This document shows positions 52,976-63,232 of a DNA stretch of 64,000 nucleotides, in pieces. Each line of letters starts with the position of its first letter. Position 1 is the stretch's first letter. Where the stretch lies: NCBI GenBank assembly GCA_025450585.1, contig JANWHD010000018.1, forward strand, positions 186,001 to 250,000, given 5' to 3'. Made by a program: the position numbers and the translations under genes. This DNA is from Solirubrobacterales bacterium (GTDB lineage: Bacteria > Actinomycetota > Thermoleophilia > Solirubrobacterales > 70-9). Below the pieces are notes generated by a model that saw only the letters and a list, made by a program, of their open reading frames with translations, did no database searches and was not told the DNA's origin.

Positions 52976-53155
52976 TCAGTTCTCGGTCGGCTCGCCGATG
53001 ATGAAGTCGGTCTTCTTCGTGTCGGAGAACTTCACCCAGCAGTGCTCGGGGGCGACGCCGGCCACCTCGACCAAGGCCGCTTCGATCCGCCTGGCGATCT
53101 CCGCCTTCTGCTCGTCGGAGCGTCCCTCGAACCAGTGGACTTGGACGAATGGCAT
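52976..53155 (-). CDS. 4-oxalocrotonate tautomerase-family protein
   Basis: This is a 59-residue protein beginning MPFVQVHWFEGRSDEQK. The Pro exposed by Met removal is the catalytic base of this superfamily. The beta-alpha-beta pattern with a C-terminal strand (WVKFSDTKKTDFIIGE) fits. Substrate is unknown. It lies 23 bases downstream of trxA. Confidence 0.85.
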   Translation of the reverse strand: MPFVQVHWFEGRSDEQKAEIARRIEAALVEVAGVAPEHCWVKFSDTKKTDFIIGEPTEN

Positions 53156-53178
53156 TGGAACAACTCGCCGCCAGCCCG

Positions 53179-53505
53179 CTAGGCGAGCGCCGGCTCCAGC
53201 TCGGCCTCGAGGCGACGCTTGGGCATCGCACCGATCACCTTCTTGGCGATCGCCCCGTCCTTGAAGAGGATCAGGGTCGGGATCGAGAGGACCTCGTACT
53301 GAGCGGCGGTCTGCTGGTTCTCGTCGACGTTGACGCTGACGATTTTCAGGTCCTCGCGCTCGGCGTCCATCTCCTCGAGCACAGGGTGGACCACGCGGCA
53401 CGGCCCGCACCAGGGGGCCCAGAAGTCGACGAGGACGGGGCCGTCGGCCTCGAGGACCTCGGACTTGAAGGTGGCGTCGGTCACGTCGTGGAGCTTGCCT
53501 GTCAC
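53179..53505 (-). CDS. trxA: thioredoxin
   Basis: This is a 108-residue cytoplasmic thioredoxin. Active site WAPWCGPC, cis-Pro in SIPTLILF, Asp in VLVDFW. It reduces protein disulfides with NADPH via thioredoxin reductase (not in this window). GTG start at 53505 with CAGGAGA upstream. The preceding region carries a palindromic promoter-like element. Confidence 0.96.
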   Translation of the reverse strand: MTGKLHDVTDATFKSEVLEADGPVLVDFWAPWCGPCRVVHPVLEEMDAEREDLKIVSVNVDENQQTAAQYEVLSIPTLILFKDGAIAKKVIGAMPKRRLEAELEPALA

Positions 53506-53542
53506 TGGAATCGGTCTCCTGGGGATCGTGTTTCAGCGCTCA

Positions 53543-53558
53543 ATACTTCAGAAAGTAT
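53543..53558. promoter_or_regulatory. palindrome in the trxA promoter region
   Basis: The arms ATACTT and AAGTAT enclose CAGA. On the minus strand TATACT at about 53559-53554 would serve as a -10 element, so the palindrome overlaps the likely promoter 38 bases upstream of the trxA start. It could be an operator for a redox or stress regulator. No specific regulator is identified. Confidence 0.35.
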
Positions 53559-53624
53559 AGCGACCCCTGCTGGGGGTGCACCGCACCGTAGCGCTAACGC
53601 CAGAAGGCTCGCTAGCGTGGGGGC

Positions 53625-55349
53625 GTGACCAACGCCGAGATAGCCGCCGCCCTCGACGAGCTGGGGGTCCTCTACGAGCTCGACGGTGCGGTCAAATACA
53701 GGGTCCTCGCCTACAGCACCGCGGCGAAGGCGATCCGCGAAAGCCCGGTCTCGGTCGCCGACCTTGCCGCCGCCGGGCGGGCGACGGAGGTCCCCGGCGT
53801 CGGCAAGACCCTGGCCGAGAAGATCGACGCGCTGATCGAGACCGGCGAGATCCCCGCGGCGGTGAAGCTGAAGGCGAAGTACCCACCCTCACTGATCGAG
53901 GTGACGCGGGTGCAGGGCCTGGGGGCGAAGACGGCGCGGCGCCTCTTCGAGGAGCTCGGCGTAGCCACGCTCGACGACCTCAGAAAGGCGGCTGAGGAAC
54001 AGCGCATCCGCGATCTGAAGGGACTGGGGGAGAAGGTGGAGGAGAACGTCCTCGCCGGGCTCGAGCGCCTCGGCGAACCCGGCGAGGGCACGGGCCGCGT
54101 GCTGCTCTCGATGGCTCGCCCGATCGCCGAGGAGCTGGCGCGGACCCTGCGCGAGCACCCGGCCGCCGACCGGGTCGAGGTCGCGGGCTCGGTCCGGCGC
54201 TGGGCCGACACCTGCAAGGACATCGACCTGATCGCGACCGCGGAGGAGCCGCGGGCCCTGGCCGAGCACCTGCTCGCCAGCCCGCTGATCGCCGCCGCCG
54301 GGAAGCCGGGGCCCAATGGCGTGCGGGCGCAGACCCAGAATGGGGTCTCCGTCGACCTGCGCATCGTCGCGCCGGAGGCCTTCGGCAACCTGCTCCAGCA
54401 CTTCACCGGCTCGGCCGCCCACAACGTCCAGCTGCGCGAGGAGGCGGTGGCGCGCGGCCTCTCGGTCTCCGAGCACGGAATCACCGAGGTCGAGAGCGGC
54501 GAGGTAACGCTCTGCCCGACGGAGGAGGCTGTCTACGAGCGCCTCGGCTACGCCTACATAGAGCCCGAGCTGCGCGAGGGTAGGGGGGAGCTGAAGGCGG
54601 CGCGCGAGGGGAAGCTCCCCGACCTCGTCTCGCTCGACGACGTCCGCGGCGACCTGCACTCGCACACCACTCTCTCCGACGGTCGCAACACCCTGGAGGA
54701 GATGGCCGAGGCCGGCCGCGACCGCGGCTACGCCTACATGGCGATCACCGACCACTCGGCCAGCCACGGCTTCGGCGACCATGTCACCGCCGAGCGCCTC
54801 TGTGAGCGAGTCGCCGAGGTCGAGGTCTGGAACGAGGGCAAGCGCGGCTTCCGCCTGCTCGCCGGCTCGGAGGTCAACATCGGCCTCGACGGTGCCCTCG
54901 ACTACCCCGACGACCTGCTCGACGCGCTCGACTGGGTGGTAGCCAGCATCCACACCTCCTTCGCGATCTCCGAGAAGGAGATGACCGCCCGCGTCCTCAC
55001 AGCGATCGAGAACCCCTACGTCGACTGCATCGGCCACCTCACCGGCCGCCTGCTCGGCCGCCGCGAGCCCTACGGCATCGACGTCGAGGCCGTGGTCGAG
55101 GCAGCGGCCCGCACCGGCACGATGCTGGAGATCAACGGCAACCCCAATCGCCGCGACCTCTCCGAGCACCACGCGCGGCTGGCCGTCGAAGCCGGGGCGA
55201 CCATCGTTCTCAACACCGACGCACATGGGGTGGAGACGCTGAACAACATGGCCTACGCGGTGGCGACGGCGAGGCGGGCGTGGCTGACGGCGAAGGATGT
55301 CGCCAACACCAAGAGCTGGCGGGAGTTCAAGCAAGCTCTAAAAAGGTAA
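53625..55349 (+). CDS. polX: DNA polymerase X family protein with PHP domain
   Basis: This is a 574-residue protein. Helix-hairpin-helix motifs lie in VPGVGKTLAEKID and VQGLGAKTARRLF. The nucleotidyltransferase core is EVAGSVRRWADTCKDIDLIA with the catalytic Asp pair. The C-terminal PHP domain has GDLHSHTTLSDG, ITDHSAS and GHLTGRLLGRR, typical of 3'-5' exonuclease activity. Functions in base-excision repair and end-processing. Start GTG 53625 (TTG-like alternatives are weaker). Confidence 0.95.
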   Translation: MTNAEIAAALDELGVLYELDGAVKYRVLAYSTAAKAIRESPVSVADLAAAGRATEVPGVGKTLAEKIDALIETGEIPAAVKLKAKYPPSLIEVTRVQGLGAKTARRLFEELGVATLDDLRKAAEEQRIRDLKGLGEKVEENVLAGLERLGEPGEGTGRVLLSMARPIAEELARTLREHPAADRVEVAGSVRRWADTCKDIDLIATAEEPRALAEHLLASPLIAAAGKPGPNGVRAQTQNGVSVDLRIVAPEAFGNLLQHFTGSAAHNVQLREEAVARGLSVSEHGITEVESGEVTLCPTEEAVYERLGYAYIEPELREGRGELKAAREGKLPDLVSLDDVRGDLHSHTTLSDGRNTLEEMAEAGRDRGYAYMAITDHSASHGFGDHVTAERLCERVAEVEVWNEGKRGFRLLAGSEVNIGLDGALDYPDDLLDALDWVVASIHTSFAISEKEMTARVLTAIENPYVDCIGHLTGRLLGRREPYGIDVEAVVEAAARTGTMLEINGNPNRRDLSEHHARLAVEAGATIVLNTDAHGVETLNNMAYAVATARRAWLTAKDVANTKSWREFKQALKR

Positions 55350-55442
55350 AAAGCGAACCCCAAAAGTCAGACATCATAGATCGGTACGTATCCGGTATGA
55401 CTTTGGATTGCTCATGTATTTCTCTACTGAGGCGCTAAAGGA

Positions 55443-57125
55443 ATGGCCAACACTCGAACCGTAACTATCTATCTGCTCAAGCCTGCGATCGATTCGCCAA
55501 AAGCAGCCCTGAGAGAGGACATCGATGAGTTGCGTGAGCATGCAGTTGACGCCGGGGAGACGACCGGGACGCTGTTTGTGCAGGAGGGCGAGGAAGGACC
55601 CCCAGACTGGGCCCGCTTTCTAGCCGGGGTCACCGAGCCCGAGCTTCATGACCGGACGCGCAGCGTGAAGGCGATCCTGATCTTGGAAGCTGCGGGTCGC
55701 TGGTTCGCGATCGCCTTCGGCAATGCCCGTCACCTTCTCAAAAAGGATGCCTACGAACGCGACTTCGGCTTGCTCTGCGCCCTCAACGGCGTAAACCCCG
55801 AGCGACTCCGCGGTGCCGAGGCGCGTACATTCGACGATCACGTGCTGCATACCCTCCGGCAGGTCTCTCGCCTCTCCTCGCTGAAGAGCCTCGAGCTCAA
55901 CACCGATAGAGAGTTGGTCGTTTCTCTTGCCGGTCAGCTGGAAGATGGCGATCTCGGTAAGAAGGTCGACGGCCGCGACGCCGTCCGCCTCACCGCTGAG
56001 CTCGACCCCTCCCAACTGAGCGAAAAGTGTGCAGAGTTGTTGCGCGTTAGCGAACTCACCGACTACCGGGATCGTTTTCCCTTCTTCGACACGATCAAGC
56101 GTGTGCGTGACCCCGAGGAGATCGCACGCCTCAATAGCAAGGCGTTTACCGCACTCGGTCAGCGGAGCTTCGAGGGCTTCGACCTCTTCCCGCCCCAGAT
56201 CCTCTCCGAAGAGATTGTTGCGTTCAAGGTGACGCCAGCTGCAAAGGGCACGACGGTCGTCGAGCCAGAAGCAATCCTGCTGCGCTATCCCTTGCGGGTG
56301 CCGCGGTCGTCGACAGACGCGGAGGCCGAGTTGCGCCGGTTTCACCTTTCGGGCCTCGACGCGAACGGTGAGGTCGTCGACAGGTGGAATTTCCTCGAAT
56401 GCCTGCACTGGGAGACCTCGGATAGGGGTGCCGTTTGTGTGCTTGACGCCGGCCAGTGGTACCGGATTGAGCCCTCACTTTCGGAAGATGTGGAGGCCTT
56501 CGCGCAAAGTCTCAATCCCTCCGGGATTCAGTGGCCGGCGGCCGCACTCAAACAGCGCGAGGAGGACTACTGCGTGGTTGCGGCGGCCTCCAACAGCGGC
56601 TTGGCGCTGATGGACCAACGCCTCATCAGGCTTCCAGGGCAGACCGAGATCGAGGCATGCGACATCTTCGACGACGAACGCCGATTCGTTCATATCAAGC
56701 ACCGCAAGGGGGGCTCGAAGCCGCTTAGCCACTTGTTCGCCCAAGCAATGGTTTCCGCGGAATGCTTTGTCACAGAACCGGAATTTCGCAAGCTGCTGGA
56801 GCAGGAGCTTGAGTCTGCGCGCACTGGGTTTGGACAGTTCTCTCCTGAAAATGTCAAAGCGAGCGACTACAGCGTAGTACTGGCGCTGATCACGTCGCCA
56901 ACGGCCACGGGCAACGTCGCCGAGCAGTTGCCATTCTTCTCGAAGGTGACGCTTCGTCTAGCCGTCAAACGTCTTACGTCGATGGGATTTGATGTGTTCG
57001 TCGATGGGATTAAGACCCAGATGGCGCCTGCAACTAAAAAGGGACGCGTCGCTTCTAAGAGGCAGCAGAAGCTTCGCGAAGTAGCCAAGGCTCACAAAGT
57101 TGACCTGAAGACGGTCAAGCGGTAA
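55443..57125 (+). CDS. TIGR04141 / DUF6119-family protein, sporadically distributed
   Basis: This is a 560-residue protein. N-terminus RTVTIYLLKPAID and the later FVHIKHRKGGSKPLSHLFAQAMVSA fit the TIGR04141 sporadically distributed family (DUF6119). No enzyme motif is visible. The GC of this gene and its 93-base AT-rich upstream region is visibly lower than in the neighbours, and the gene sits alone between polX and unrelated housekeeping genes. Members occur in accessory and defence-rich regions. That suggests a conflict role, but the mechanism is unknown. The C-terminus is basic (KKGRVASKRQQK). Confidence 0.78.
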   Translation: MANTRTVTIYLLKPAIDSPKAALREDIDELREHAVDAGETTGTLFVQEGEEGPPDWARFLAGVTEPELHDRTRSVKAILILEAAGRWFAIAFGNARHLLKKDAYERDFGLLCALNGVNPERLRGAEARTFDDHVLHTLRQVSRLSSLKSLELNTDRELVVSLAGQLEDGDLGKKVDGRDAVRLTAELDPSQLSEKCAELLRVSELTDYRDRFPFFDTIKRVRDPEEIARLNSKAFTALGQRSFEGFDLFPPQILSEEIVAFKVTPAAKGTTVVEPEAILLRYPLRVPRSSTDAEAELRRFHLSGLDANGEVVDRWNFLECLHWETSDRGAVCVLDAGQWYRIEPSLSEDVEAFAQSLNPSGIQWPAAALKQREEDYCVVAAASNSGLALMDQRLIRLPGQTEIEACDIFDDERRFVHIKHRKGGSKPLSHLFAQAMVSAECFVTEPEFRKLLEQELESARTGFGQFSPENVKASDYSVVLALITSPTATGNVAEQLPFFSKVTLRLAVKRLTSMGFDVFVDGIKTQMAPATKKGRVASKRQQKLREVAKAHKVDLKTVKR

Positions 57126-57140
57126 ACCCCCGAATCTCGG

Positions 57141-57650
57141 TCAGATTCTGCCGCTGCTGCGTAGGCCCGGGGTGCGGACGAGTTGTATCGGCCGTAGTGC
57201 CGAGTTTGGCACCACATAGAACTTGACGCCATCTCTCTGCTCGATTGCCAGTACCGCTGCCTCTCTCGTGTGCCAGGCCAAGGACACCAGCAGGGCGTAG
57301 CCGGCGCCCACGGCCGCCACTCCGGGGAAGAAGATCCCGAGGGCTCCGGCCGCGATCGCCGTCAGGGCTATCGGCCAGAGGCGGGTGAAGGAGATCCTCG
57401 CCGGAGTCTCGGGGGGCAGGGAGGTGGCGGTGCGGGCGCCGGCGAGCGCGTCGCGGAGGGCGTCCGCGGCGCGGGCGGGGCGGCCCAGGTAGAGGCCGAC
57501 GAGGAGGGCGATAAGCCACCAGGTCCCGGTGACGATCAGGGTCGTGGCGTCGCTGTCGCGATTGGTGGCGACGGCGGTGATCGCGGCGAGGGCCGTGGCC
57601 TCGGCGCCGGTCAGCAGGACGGTGACTCGGAGCAGGTCGGTGTAGGGCAT
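57141..57650 (-). CDS. membrane protein of unknown function
   Basis: This is a 169-residue protein from ATG 57650 with four hydrophobic segments (about 5-25, 38-55, 95-115 and 118-135). A cytoplasmic end follows (EQRDGVKFYVVPNSALRPIQLVRTPGLR) that looks like a small soluble domain. It lies 2 bases downstream of otsB, so it is co-transcribed. Two longer frames exist but have shadow composition. Confidence 0.7.
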   Translation of the reverse strand: MPYTDLLRVTVLLTGAEATALAAITAVATNRDSDATTLIVTGTWWLIALLVGLYLGRPARAADALRDALAGARTATSLPPETPARISFTRLWPIALTAIAAGALGIFFPGVAAVGAGYALLVSLAWHTREAAVLAIEQRDGVKFYVVPNSALRPIQLVRTPGLRSSGRI

Positions 57651-57652
57651 AG

Positions 57653-58474
57653 CTACTTCGCCAGCTCCTCGAGGAGGGCGATCCAACCCGCCGGGCCGTC
57701 GACCGTGAGATCCGATTCCTCGGCCAGCTCCGGCGGCGCCTCCGGCGAGACCACGCCCACGCAGAGCGTGGTGGTGAGCTGGCCCTCGTCGCGCAGCTCG
57801 TGCAGGCGGCGACAGGCGTCGAGGTCGGTGCGGTCGTCGCCGGCGTAGACGGCAACGGAGAAGTCCCTGCCGGCGAGCAGTGCGGCCACGGCCGCGTCCT
57901 TGCCGCCCCCTCCGACCGGGCGCAGCTCCAGCACCTTGCGGCCCCAACGCGGTTCCAACCCTTCCCTGCCTGCCTCGACCGCGATCTCATGGGCGCAGGC
58001 CTCGGCCCCGCGCTCGTCCCCGGCCCCGCGCCAGTGCAGCGCCTGAATCGGCCCCTTGTCCTCGAGTCGCAGCCCCGCCGCCCCCAGCTTGGCCTCGTCG
58101 AGGCCGGCGAGGAACTCGGCCGCGTCCCCCTCTCGCCCGGCCACGGCCGGATCGAGCTGCGGCTCGGCCTCGCCGGGCATCAGCAGCTCGAAGCCGTGGT
58201 TGCCCGCGTAGGCGATGCCCTCGACACCGACCAGGCGGCGAGCCTCCAGAGCTTGGCGCCCGGAGATGCACCCGACCAGGCCGAAGCGATCGCTCAGCGC
58301 CTCCAGCAGCTCGGTCGCCCGCGCCGGCACCGCCGCCTGCTCAGGCCGCTCTGCTATCGGCGCCAGGGTGCCGTCGACGTCGGTGAGGATCGCCGTCCGC
58401 TCCGGCTCGGCGCGCAGGGCTTCCACCGCGGAGCGCCTCAGGCCGCCCGCCCCCGCCTCAGATTCGCGAGACAC
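57653..58474 (-). CDS. otsB: trehalose-6-phosphate phosphatase
   Basis: This is a 273-residue HAD-superfamily enzyme. Motif I is LTDVDGTLAPI, motif II is CISGRQ, and motifs III/IV lie in KDAAVAALLAG and YAGDDRTD. Substrate-domain markers are AGNHGFELL and the Trp/Glu-rich ALHWRGAGDE. It makes trehalose in the OtsAB pathway. otsA is not in the window. Confidence 0.93.
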   Translation of the reverse strand: MSRESEAGAGGLRRSAVEALRAEPERTAILTDVDGTLAPIAERPEQAAVPARATELLEALSDRFGLVGCISGRQALEARRLVGVEGIAYAGNHGFELLMPGEAEPQLDPAVAGREGDAAEFLAGLDEAKLGAAGLRLEDKGPIQALHWRGAGDERGAEACAHEIAVEAGREGLEPRWGRKVLELRPVGGGGKDAAVAALLAGRDFSVAVYAGDDRTDLDACRRLHELRDEGQLTTTLCVGVVSPEAPPELAEESDLTVDGPAGWIALLEELAK

Positions 58475-58494
58475 GGCACTAGTATCGCGGCACG

Positions 58495-58878
58495 ATGGCC
58501 CCGGACCCCGCGCTGCCCTCCCACCGCTTGCTCAAGCTCGCCACGATCGGCACCCTGGCGGGGATCTTCAGCGGCCTCTTCGGCGTCGGCGGCGGCACGA
58601 TCATCGTCCCCCTGCTGATCTTCTGGTTCGCCTACGGCGAGCGCCTCGCCACCGGCACCAGCCTCGCCGCGATCGTCCTCATCGGCCTGCTCGGGGCGCT
58701 CGCCCAGGGTGGGATCTACGGCAACGTCCACTTCCTCACCGGCCTCTGGCTCTCGATCCCGGCCGTGGCCGGCGTAGTCGCCGGGACGGCGATCCAACAG
58801 CGCATCCCGCAGCGGGCGATCTCGCTGCTCTTCGCCGCTCTGCTTGTCGCGATCGCGATCGAGCTGATCTTCTTCTGA
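58495..58878 (+). CDS. TauE/SafE-type transporter, first half
   Basis: This is a 127-residue membrane protein with 3-4 hydrophobic helices and the glycine-rich motif IFSGLFGVGGGTIIVPLL that marks the N-terminal half of sulfite exporter TauE/SafE proteins. The full-length family is about 250 residues with two such halves. Here the second half is a separate gene that overlaps by one base (TGATG at 58876-58880). The two products probably pair in the membrane. Substrate is unknown; organic anions are typical. Confidence 0.85.
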   Translation: MAPDPALPSHRLLKLATIGTLAGIFSGLFGVGGGTIIVPLLIFWFAYGERLATGTSLAAIVLIGLLGALAQGGIYGNVHFLTGLWLSIPAVAGVVAGTAIQQRIPQRAISLLFAALLVAIAIELIFF

Positions 58879-59252
58879 TGGACGAGCTCTTCGCGATCCT
58901 GATCGCGCTTGCCGGCGGTCTCGCCGGCGGGCTGGTCGGCGTCGGCGGCGGCGTCCTCTTCGTGCCCGCGCTGACGCTCTTCCTCGGCCTCTCGCAGATC
59001 GAGGGCGAGTCCACCTCGCTGCTGATGATCGTCATCGTCGCCCTGGTCGGGACCTACCGCCAGAACTCCTACGGCAACGTCAACCTTCGCGACGCCGCCG
59101 TGATCGGGGTGCTCTCTCCGGTCGGCGTGCTGATCGGCGTCGCGGTCGCCAACGAGCTTTCCCAGCGAGCGCTGGAACTCTCCTTCGCCGCCCTCGTCCT
59201 CTTCATCGCCTACGGCCTCGTTCGCCGCGCGCTGGCACCTCAAGGCGACTGA
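58878..59252 (+). CDS. TauE/SafE-type transporter, second half
   Basis: This is a 124-residue membrane protein with four helices and the matching motif LAGGLVGVGGGVLFVPAL. It contains the second repeat of the TauE/SafE fold. The stop at 59250-59252 lies inside the left arm of the terminator hairpin 59244-59293. It is coupled to the first-half gene. Confidence 0.85.
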   Translation: MDELFAILIALAGGLAGGLVGVGGGVLFVPALTLFLGLSQIEGESTSLLMIVIVALVGTYRQNSYGNVNLRDAAVIGVLSPVGVLIGVAVANELSQRALELSFAALVLFIAYGLVRRALAPQGD

Positions 59253-59293
59253 TCGTTTGACCCACCTGGGCGGTGGTCAAACGATCAGTCGCC
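59244..59293. terminator. bidirectional hairpin between convergent genes
   Basis: The perfect 19-base arms 59244-59262 and 59275-59293 enclose a 12-base loop. It lies between the TauE-like gene end and the TetR gene end, ending 3 bases before the latter's stop. Inner ends TTTGACC/GGTCAAA and the 12-base loop match the hairpin at 39181-39224. Confidence 0.88.
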
Positions 59294-59296
59294 GAC

Positions 59297-59908
59297 CTAC
59301 GCCCCGACGGCCCGCCGGCAGAAGACCGAGATCGCGACGATCGTCTTTTCGGTGGAGACTCGCTCGCCGCGCACCGGCGAGAGCGGGCCGACCAGCGCCT
59401 CGCTGATCGCGCCGATCAGTGAGGCCGCGGTCAGCTCAGCGTCCTGCTCAGGCAGCTCACCCGCCTCGATGCCGCGCCGCAGCAGTTCGGCGAGCCGCTC
59501 GCGGTAGGTCTGGCGGTAGGCCAGCCGCTCGGCGTCGACGAGCGGGTCGACCGGCTCGTAGCCGAGCGCCCATGCGAGCCGCGGCTGGCTCAGCGAGCTG
59601 CTGGTGAACTCGCGCACGATCGCGTCGAGCTTGTCGACTGCAGTGCCGGGGACAGCGCTCGCCTCGCGCAGGTGGCCGAGCTTGCTCTCGGCCATCGTGC
59701 GGAAGACCTCGACGAACAGCTCCGCCTTCGAGGGGAAGTGCCTGTACAGCGCTCCGGCGGCAACCCCGCCGCGCTCGGTGATCGCCGCGACCGAGGCGGC
59801 GGCGTAGCCGCCTTCTTCGAGCAGCTCTACCGCCGCGTTCAGCAGACGCTCGCGCGTCCGGTCGCCTCGGCTGCTCCGCTTGCTGGTCTTGGATCGGGTG
59901 GAGGACAT
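59297..59908 (-). CDS. TetR-family transcriptional regulator
   Basis: This is a 203-residue protein. The helix-turn-helix is RERLLNAAVELLEEGGYAAASVAAITERGGVAAGALYRHFPSK. The basic N-terminus (SSTRSKTSKRSSRGD) contacts DNA. It is encoded 6 bases downstream of the ABC permease on the same strand, so it probably controls that exporter operon. Confidence 0.92.
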   Translation of the reverse strand: MSSTRSKTSKRSSRGDRTRERLLNAAVELLEEGGYAAASVAAITERGGVAAGALYRHFPSKAELFVEVFRTMAESKLGHLREASAVPGTAVDKLDAIVREFTSSSLSQPRLAWALGYEPVDPLVDAERLAYRQTYRERLAELLRRGIEAGELPEQDAELTAASLIGAISEALVGPLSPVRGERVSTEKTIVAISVFCRRAVGA

Positions 59909-59914
59909 CGACGC

Positions 59915-62421
59915 CTACTCGTAGGAAAGCGCATCGGCGAGTGGGGCTCGTGCCGTCAGCCAGGCGGGCAGCGCCGCGGCGAGCGTTCCGACCAGCAGCG
60001 CCGCGGTCGCGGTCGCGGCGACGGCACCCAGCTGGATCTCGTTGCCGACCACGTAGCCCTGTGCCTCGAGGAAGCCGAGGGTCGGCCCCCGGTAGCTGAC
60101 GATGCCGCCGATCGCACCGCAGGCGACGCCGATCGTCATCACCAGCAGCGTCTCCAGCGCCAGGGCGCCGAGCAGGCCGGCGTTGCCGATCCCCATCGCC
60201 CGCAGCACCGCCCACTCCCGCCGCCGGGCGAAGACCGAGGTGGTGATGATCCCGCCGACGGCGACCAGCGCCGCGATCAGGGTGAGCACGCGCATCGCCA
60301 GCATGCCCTGCGTGCTCTTTTCCATCTGCGAGTCGATGCGGTCGTTGAATTCGGCCCCGGTGATCGAGTGCAGCGGCGCCAGCCCGCGCAGGGCAGCCAT
60401 GTCGACCTTCCGCCTGCGGTCCACCGCGAGGGCGCTGACGGCGTCGGTGCGGTAGAGCCGCCTGTAGCGGTCCATGCGCATGTAGACAGTGCCCGAGGGC
60501 CAGGCGAAGTCCTCGACTTCGCCGAGGATGCGCAGCTTCCGCGGCCCGCTCGCGGTCGGCAGCACGAGCATCTCGCCGGTCTCGACGCCGAGGCCAGCTG
60601 CCATCACTCGCGAGACGAGTACGCCGCGCGGGTGATCGCGCAGCAGCGGGTACTGCTGGGAAAGCCCGGGGCCGGGGCGGATCAGGCCGCCGTGAGTGCT
60701 CGGCACCAGGCCCCGCACCTCGATTTTTCGCCCCTCGTAGGGGACGAAGGCGAAGGCGACCGATCGCGTCACCGTCGCCGGATCGCGCAGCGCCCGCCGG
60801 CCGTAGGAGAGGTCGACGGGAACGCTGGCGAAGGCGTCGTCGGAGGCGAGCAGGTCCTGTGCCCCGGGGCGGATCACCTGGTTGAGGCGGTCGATCCGGT
60901 CCAAAAGCGCGTGTTCGGCGAGCTGCGGGGGCACGACCGCGGCGACCCCGAGCGCCATGATCGCCGCCGCCAGGGCCGCGCGGCGGGGGTTCGCCTCGAC
61001 CGCGCCGCGGGCGACCAGCTCGACCTTGGAGCCGCCGTGCTCGCGACGGCCGAGGGCGATCGCGACCAGGCCGACGAGACCCGGTGTGGCGAGCGCCAAC
61101 CCGATCAGGACGGTCACCGCGGCCAGGGGGAAGATCCCGGCGTCGGCGATCAGCAGGCCGAGCGCGAGGCAGGCGACCCCGCCTCCCAGCAACGCCAGCG
61201 CCGCTCGCAGCGAGATCGTCGAGGTCACCGTCGCCCCGGCCTGGGGCGAGCGGCCGAGCTGGTCGGCGATCGAGCCGCGGGCCGAGGCGAGCGCCCCGAT
61301 CGTCGCCGCGATCCCGACGACGAGGGCGACCGCGGCGGCGCCGGCGACGACGTCGGGACGGATCGTGACCTGCATGTTGAAGCCGAAGACGTCGGTCAGG
61401 TAGGTCGGCACCTGGGAGGAGAGGTAGCTGGCGATCGGTGCGCCGATCAGCACCCCCGGGGGGATCGCGGCGAAGAGCAGGCCGCAGAGGATCAGGCTCT
61501 CGGCCGCGATCAGCGGCGCTCGTCGCGAGCCGAGCGCGCGCAGCAGCCCGAGATCCTCCTGGCGCTCGAGCATCCGCATCAGCTGCAGCACGTAGATCAG
61601 CAGGCCGGCGATCGCCAGCACGACCATGCCGAAGACGAAGGTCGGCGCCCGCACGGTGAAGTCGAGCACGTGGCTCAGCTCCCCCTGGCTCGTCTCGGGC
61701 GTGGTCAGGACGGCGTTCTGCGGGAGCATCCCCTCAGCGCGGCGTTCGAAGGCCTCGAGCCCGGTATGCGGGCCGAACTTCACGTAGATCACGGTTGGCT
61801 GGCCGGGGGCACCGCGCATCGCCTCGAGCCGGTCGCGGGGCAGGGTGATCACGTCCTCGATCGCCGGGGAGACGTCGACTACCCGCGCCACCCGCAACCG
61901 CGGGGAGCGCTGGTGGGCGAAGATCCTGAGCTTGTCGCCCCGCTGCACGCCGAGCTCGCCGGCGAGCCCGCTCGGCAGCGCCAGCCCCGGCTTCGCCGAG
62001 CGCCCGCCGGGCAGTTTCAGGTCGCGCTGCACGGCGCTGCGCAGGCGCCTAGCGGAGCGGTCGACGCCGATCGCGGTCGCGACGACGTCCTCCGTGCCGG
62101 CTTCGAGCGTGACCCGCTGCTGGGTCATCGGGATCGCGTAGCGGGTCCCGCCGATCCGGTCCAGCCGCTTGGCCAGCCTCGCCGGCAGCGAGGAGACGCC
62201 GATCGCTTCGACCTGCACGTCGGAGACCCCGCCCACCGCCTCGCCGCGCTGGCGGTAAGAGTCTTCGATGCTGGTCATGAAGGCGAGCAGGCCGACGCCG
62301 ATCCCCAGCGCCAGGGCGAGCGCCGCCCAGAGGATCGCTGCGCGCGCCCGCTGGCGGCGCATCGTGTGCAGCAGGTGGCGCGTCAGCAGGACGGTCAGGT
62401 GCGCCTGCGAGCGGATCCGGG

Positions 62422-62425
<4 letters not shown>
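59915..62425 (-). CDS. ABC exporter permease, FtsX/MacB type
   Basis: This 836-residue protein has an N-terminal membrane helix (about 27-50), a large extracytoplasmic domain and two FtsX domains. The first contains VLQLMRMLERQEDLGLLRALGSRRAPLI. The second contains TSVFARRREWAVLRAMGIGNAG, with about ten helices in total. It is the MacB-like permease of an efflux or lipoprotein-handling transporter. The start overlaps the ATPase gene by 4 bases. The frame reads on upstream only as antisense of that gene. Confidence 0.9.
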
Positions 62426-63177
<752 letters not shown>

Positions 63178-63189
63178 GCGGGCAGCATA

Positions 63190-63205
63190 GTGAATCCGAA
63201 TTCAC
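63190..63205. promoter_or_regulatory. palindrome GTGAAT-N4-ATTCAC, candidate TetR operator
   Basis: A perfect 6-base inverted repeat with centre CCGA lies in the 55-base divergent gap between the ABC operon (start 63177) and the PAC2-family gene (start 63233), 13 bases from the ATPase start. AT-rich palindromes of this kind are typical TetR-family operators. The TetR gene at 59297 in the same operon is the obvious candidate ligand. Confidence 0.5.
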
Positions 63206-63232
63206 ATAGTCGCCGCCTGTACTCTGGGAGAG

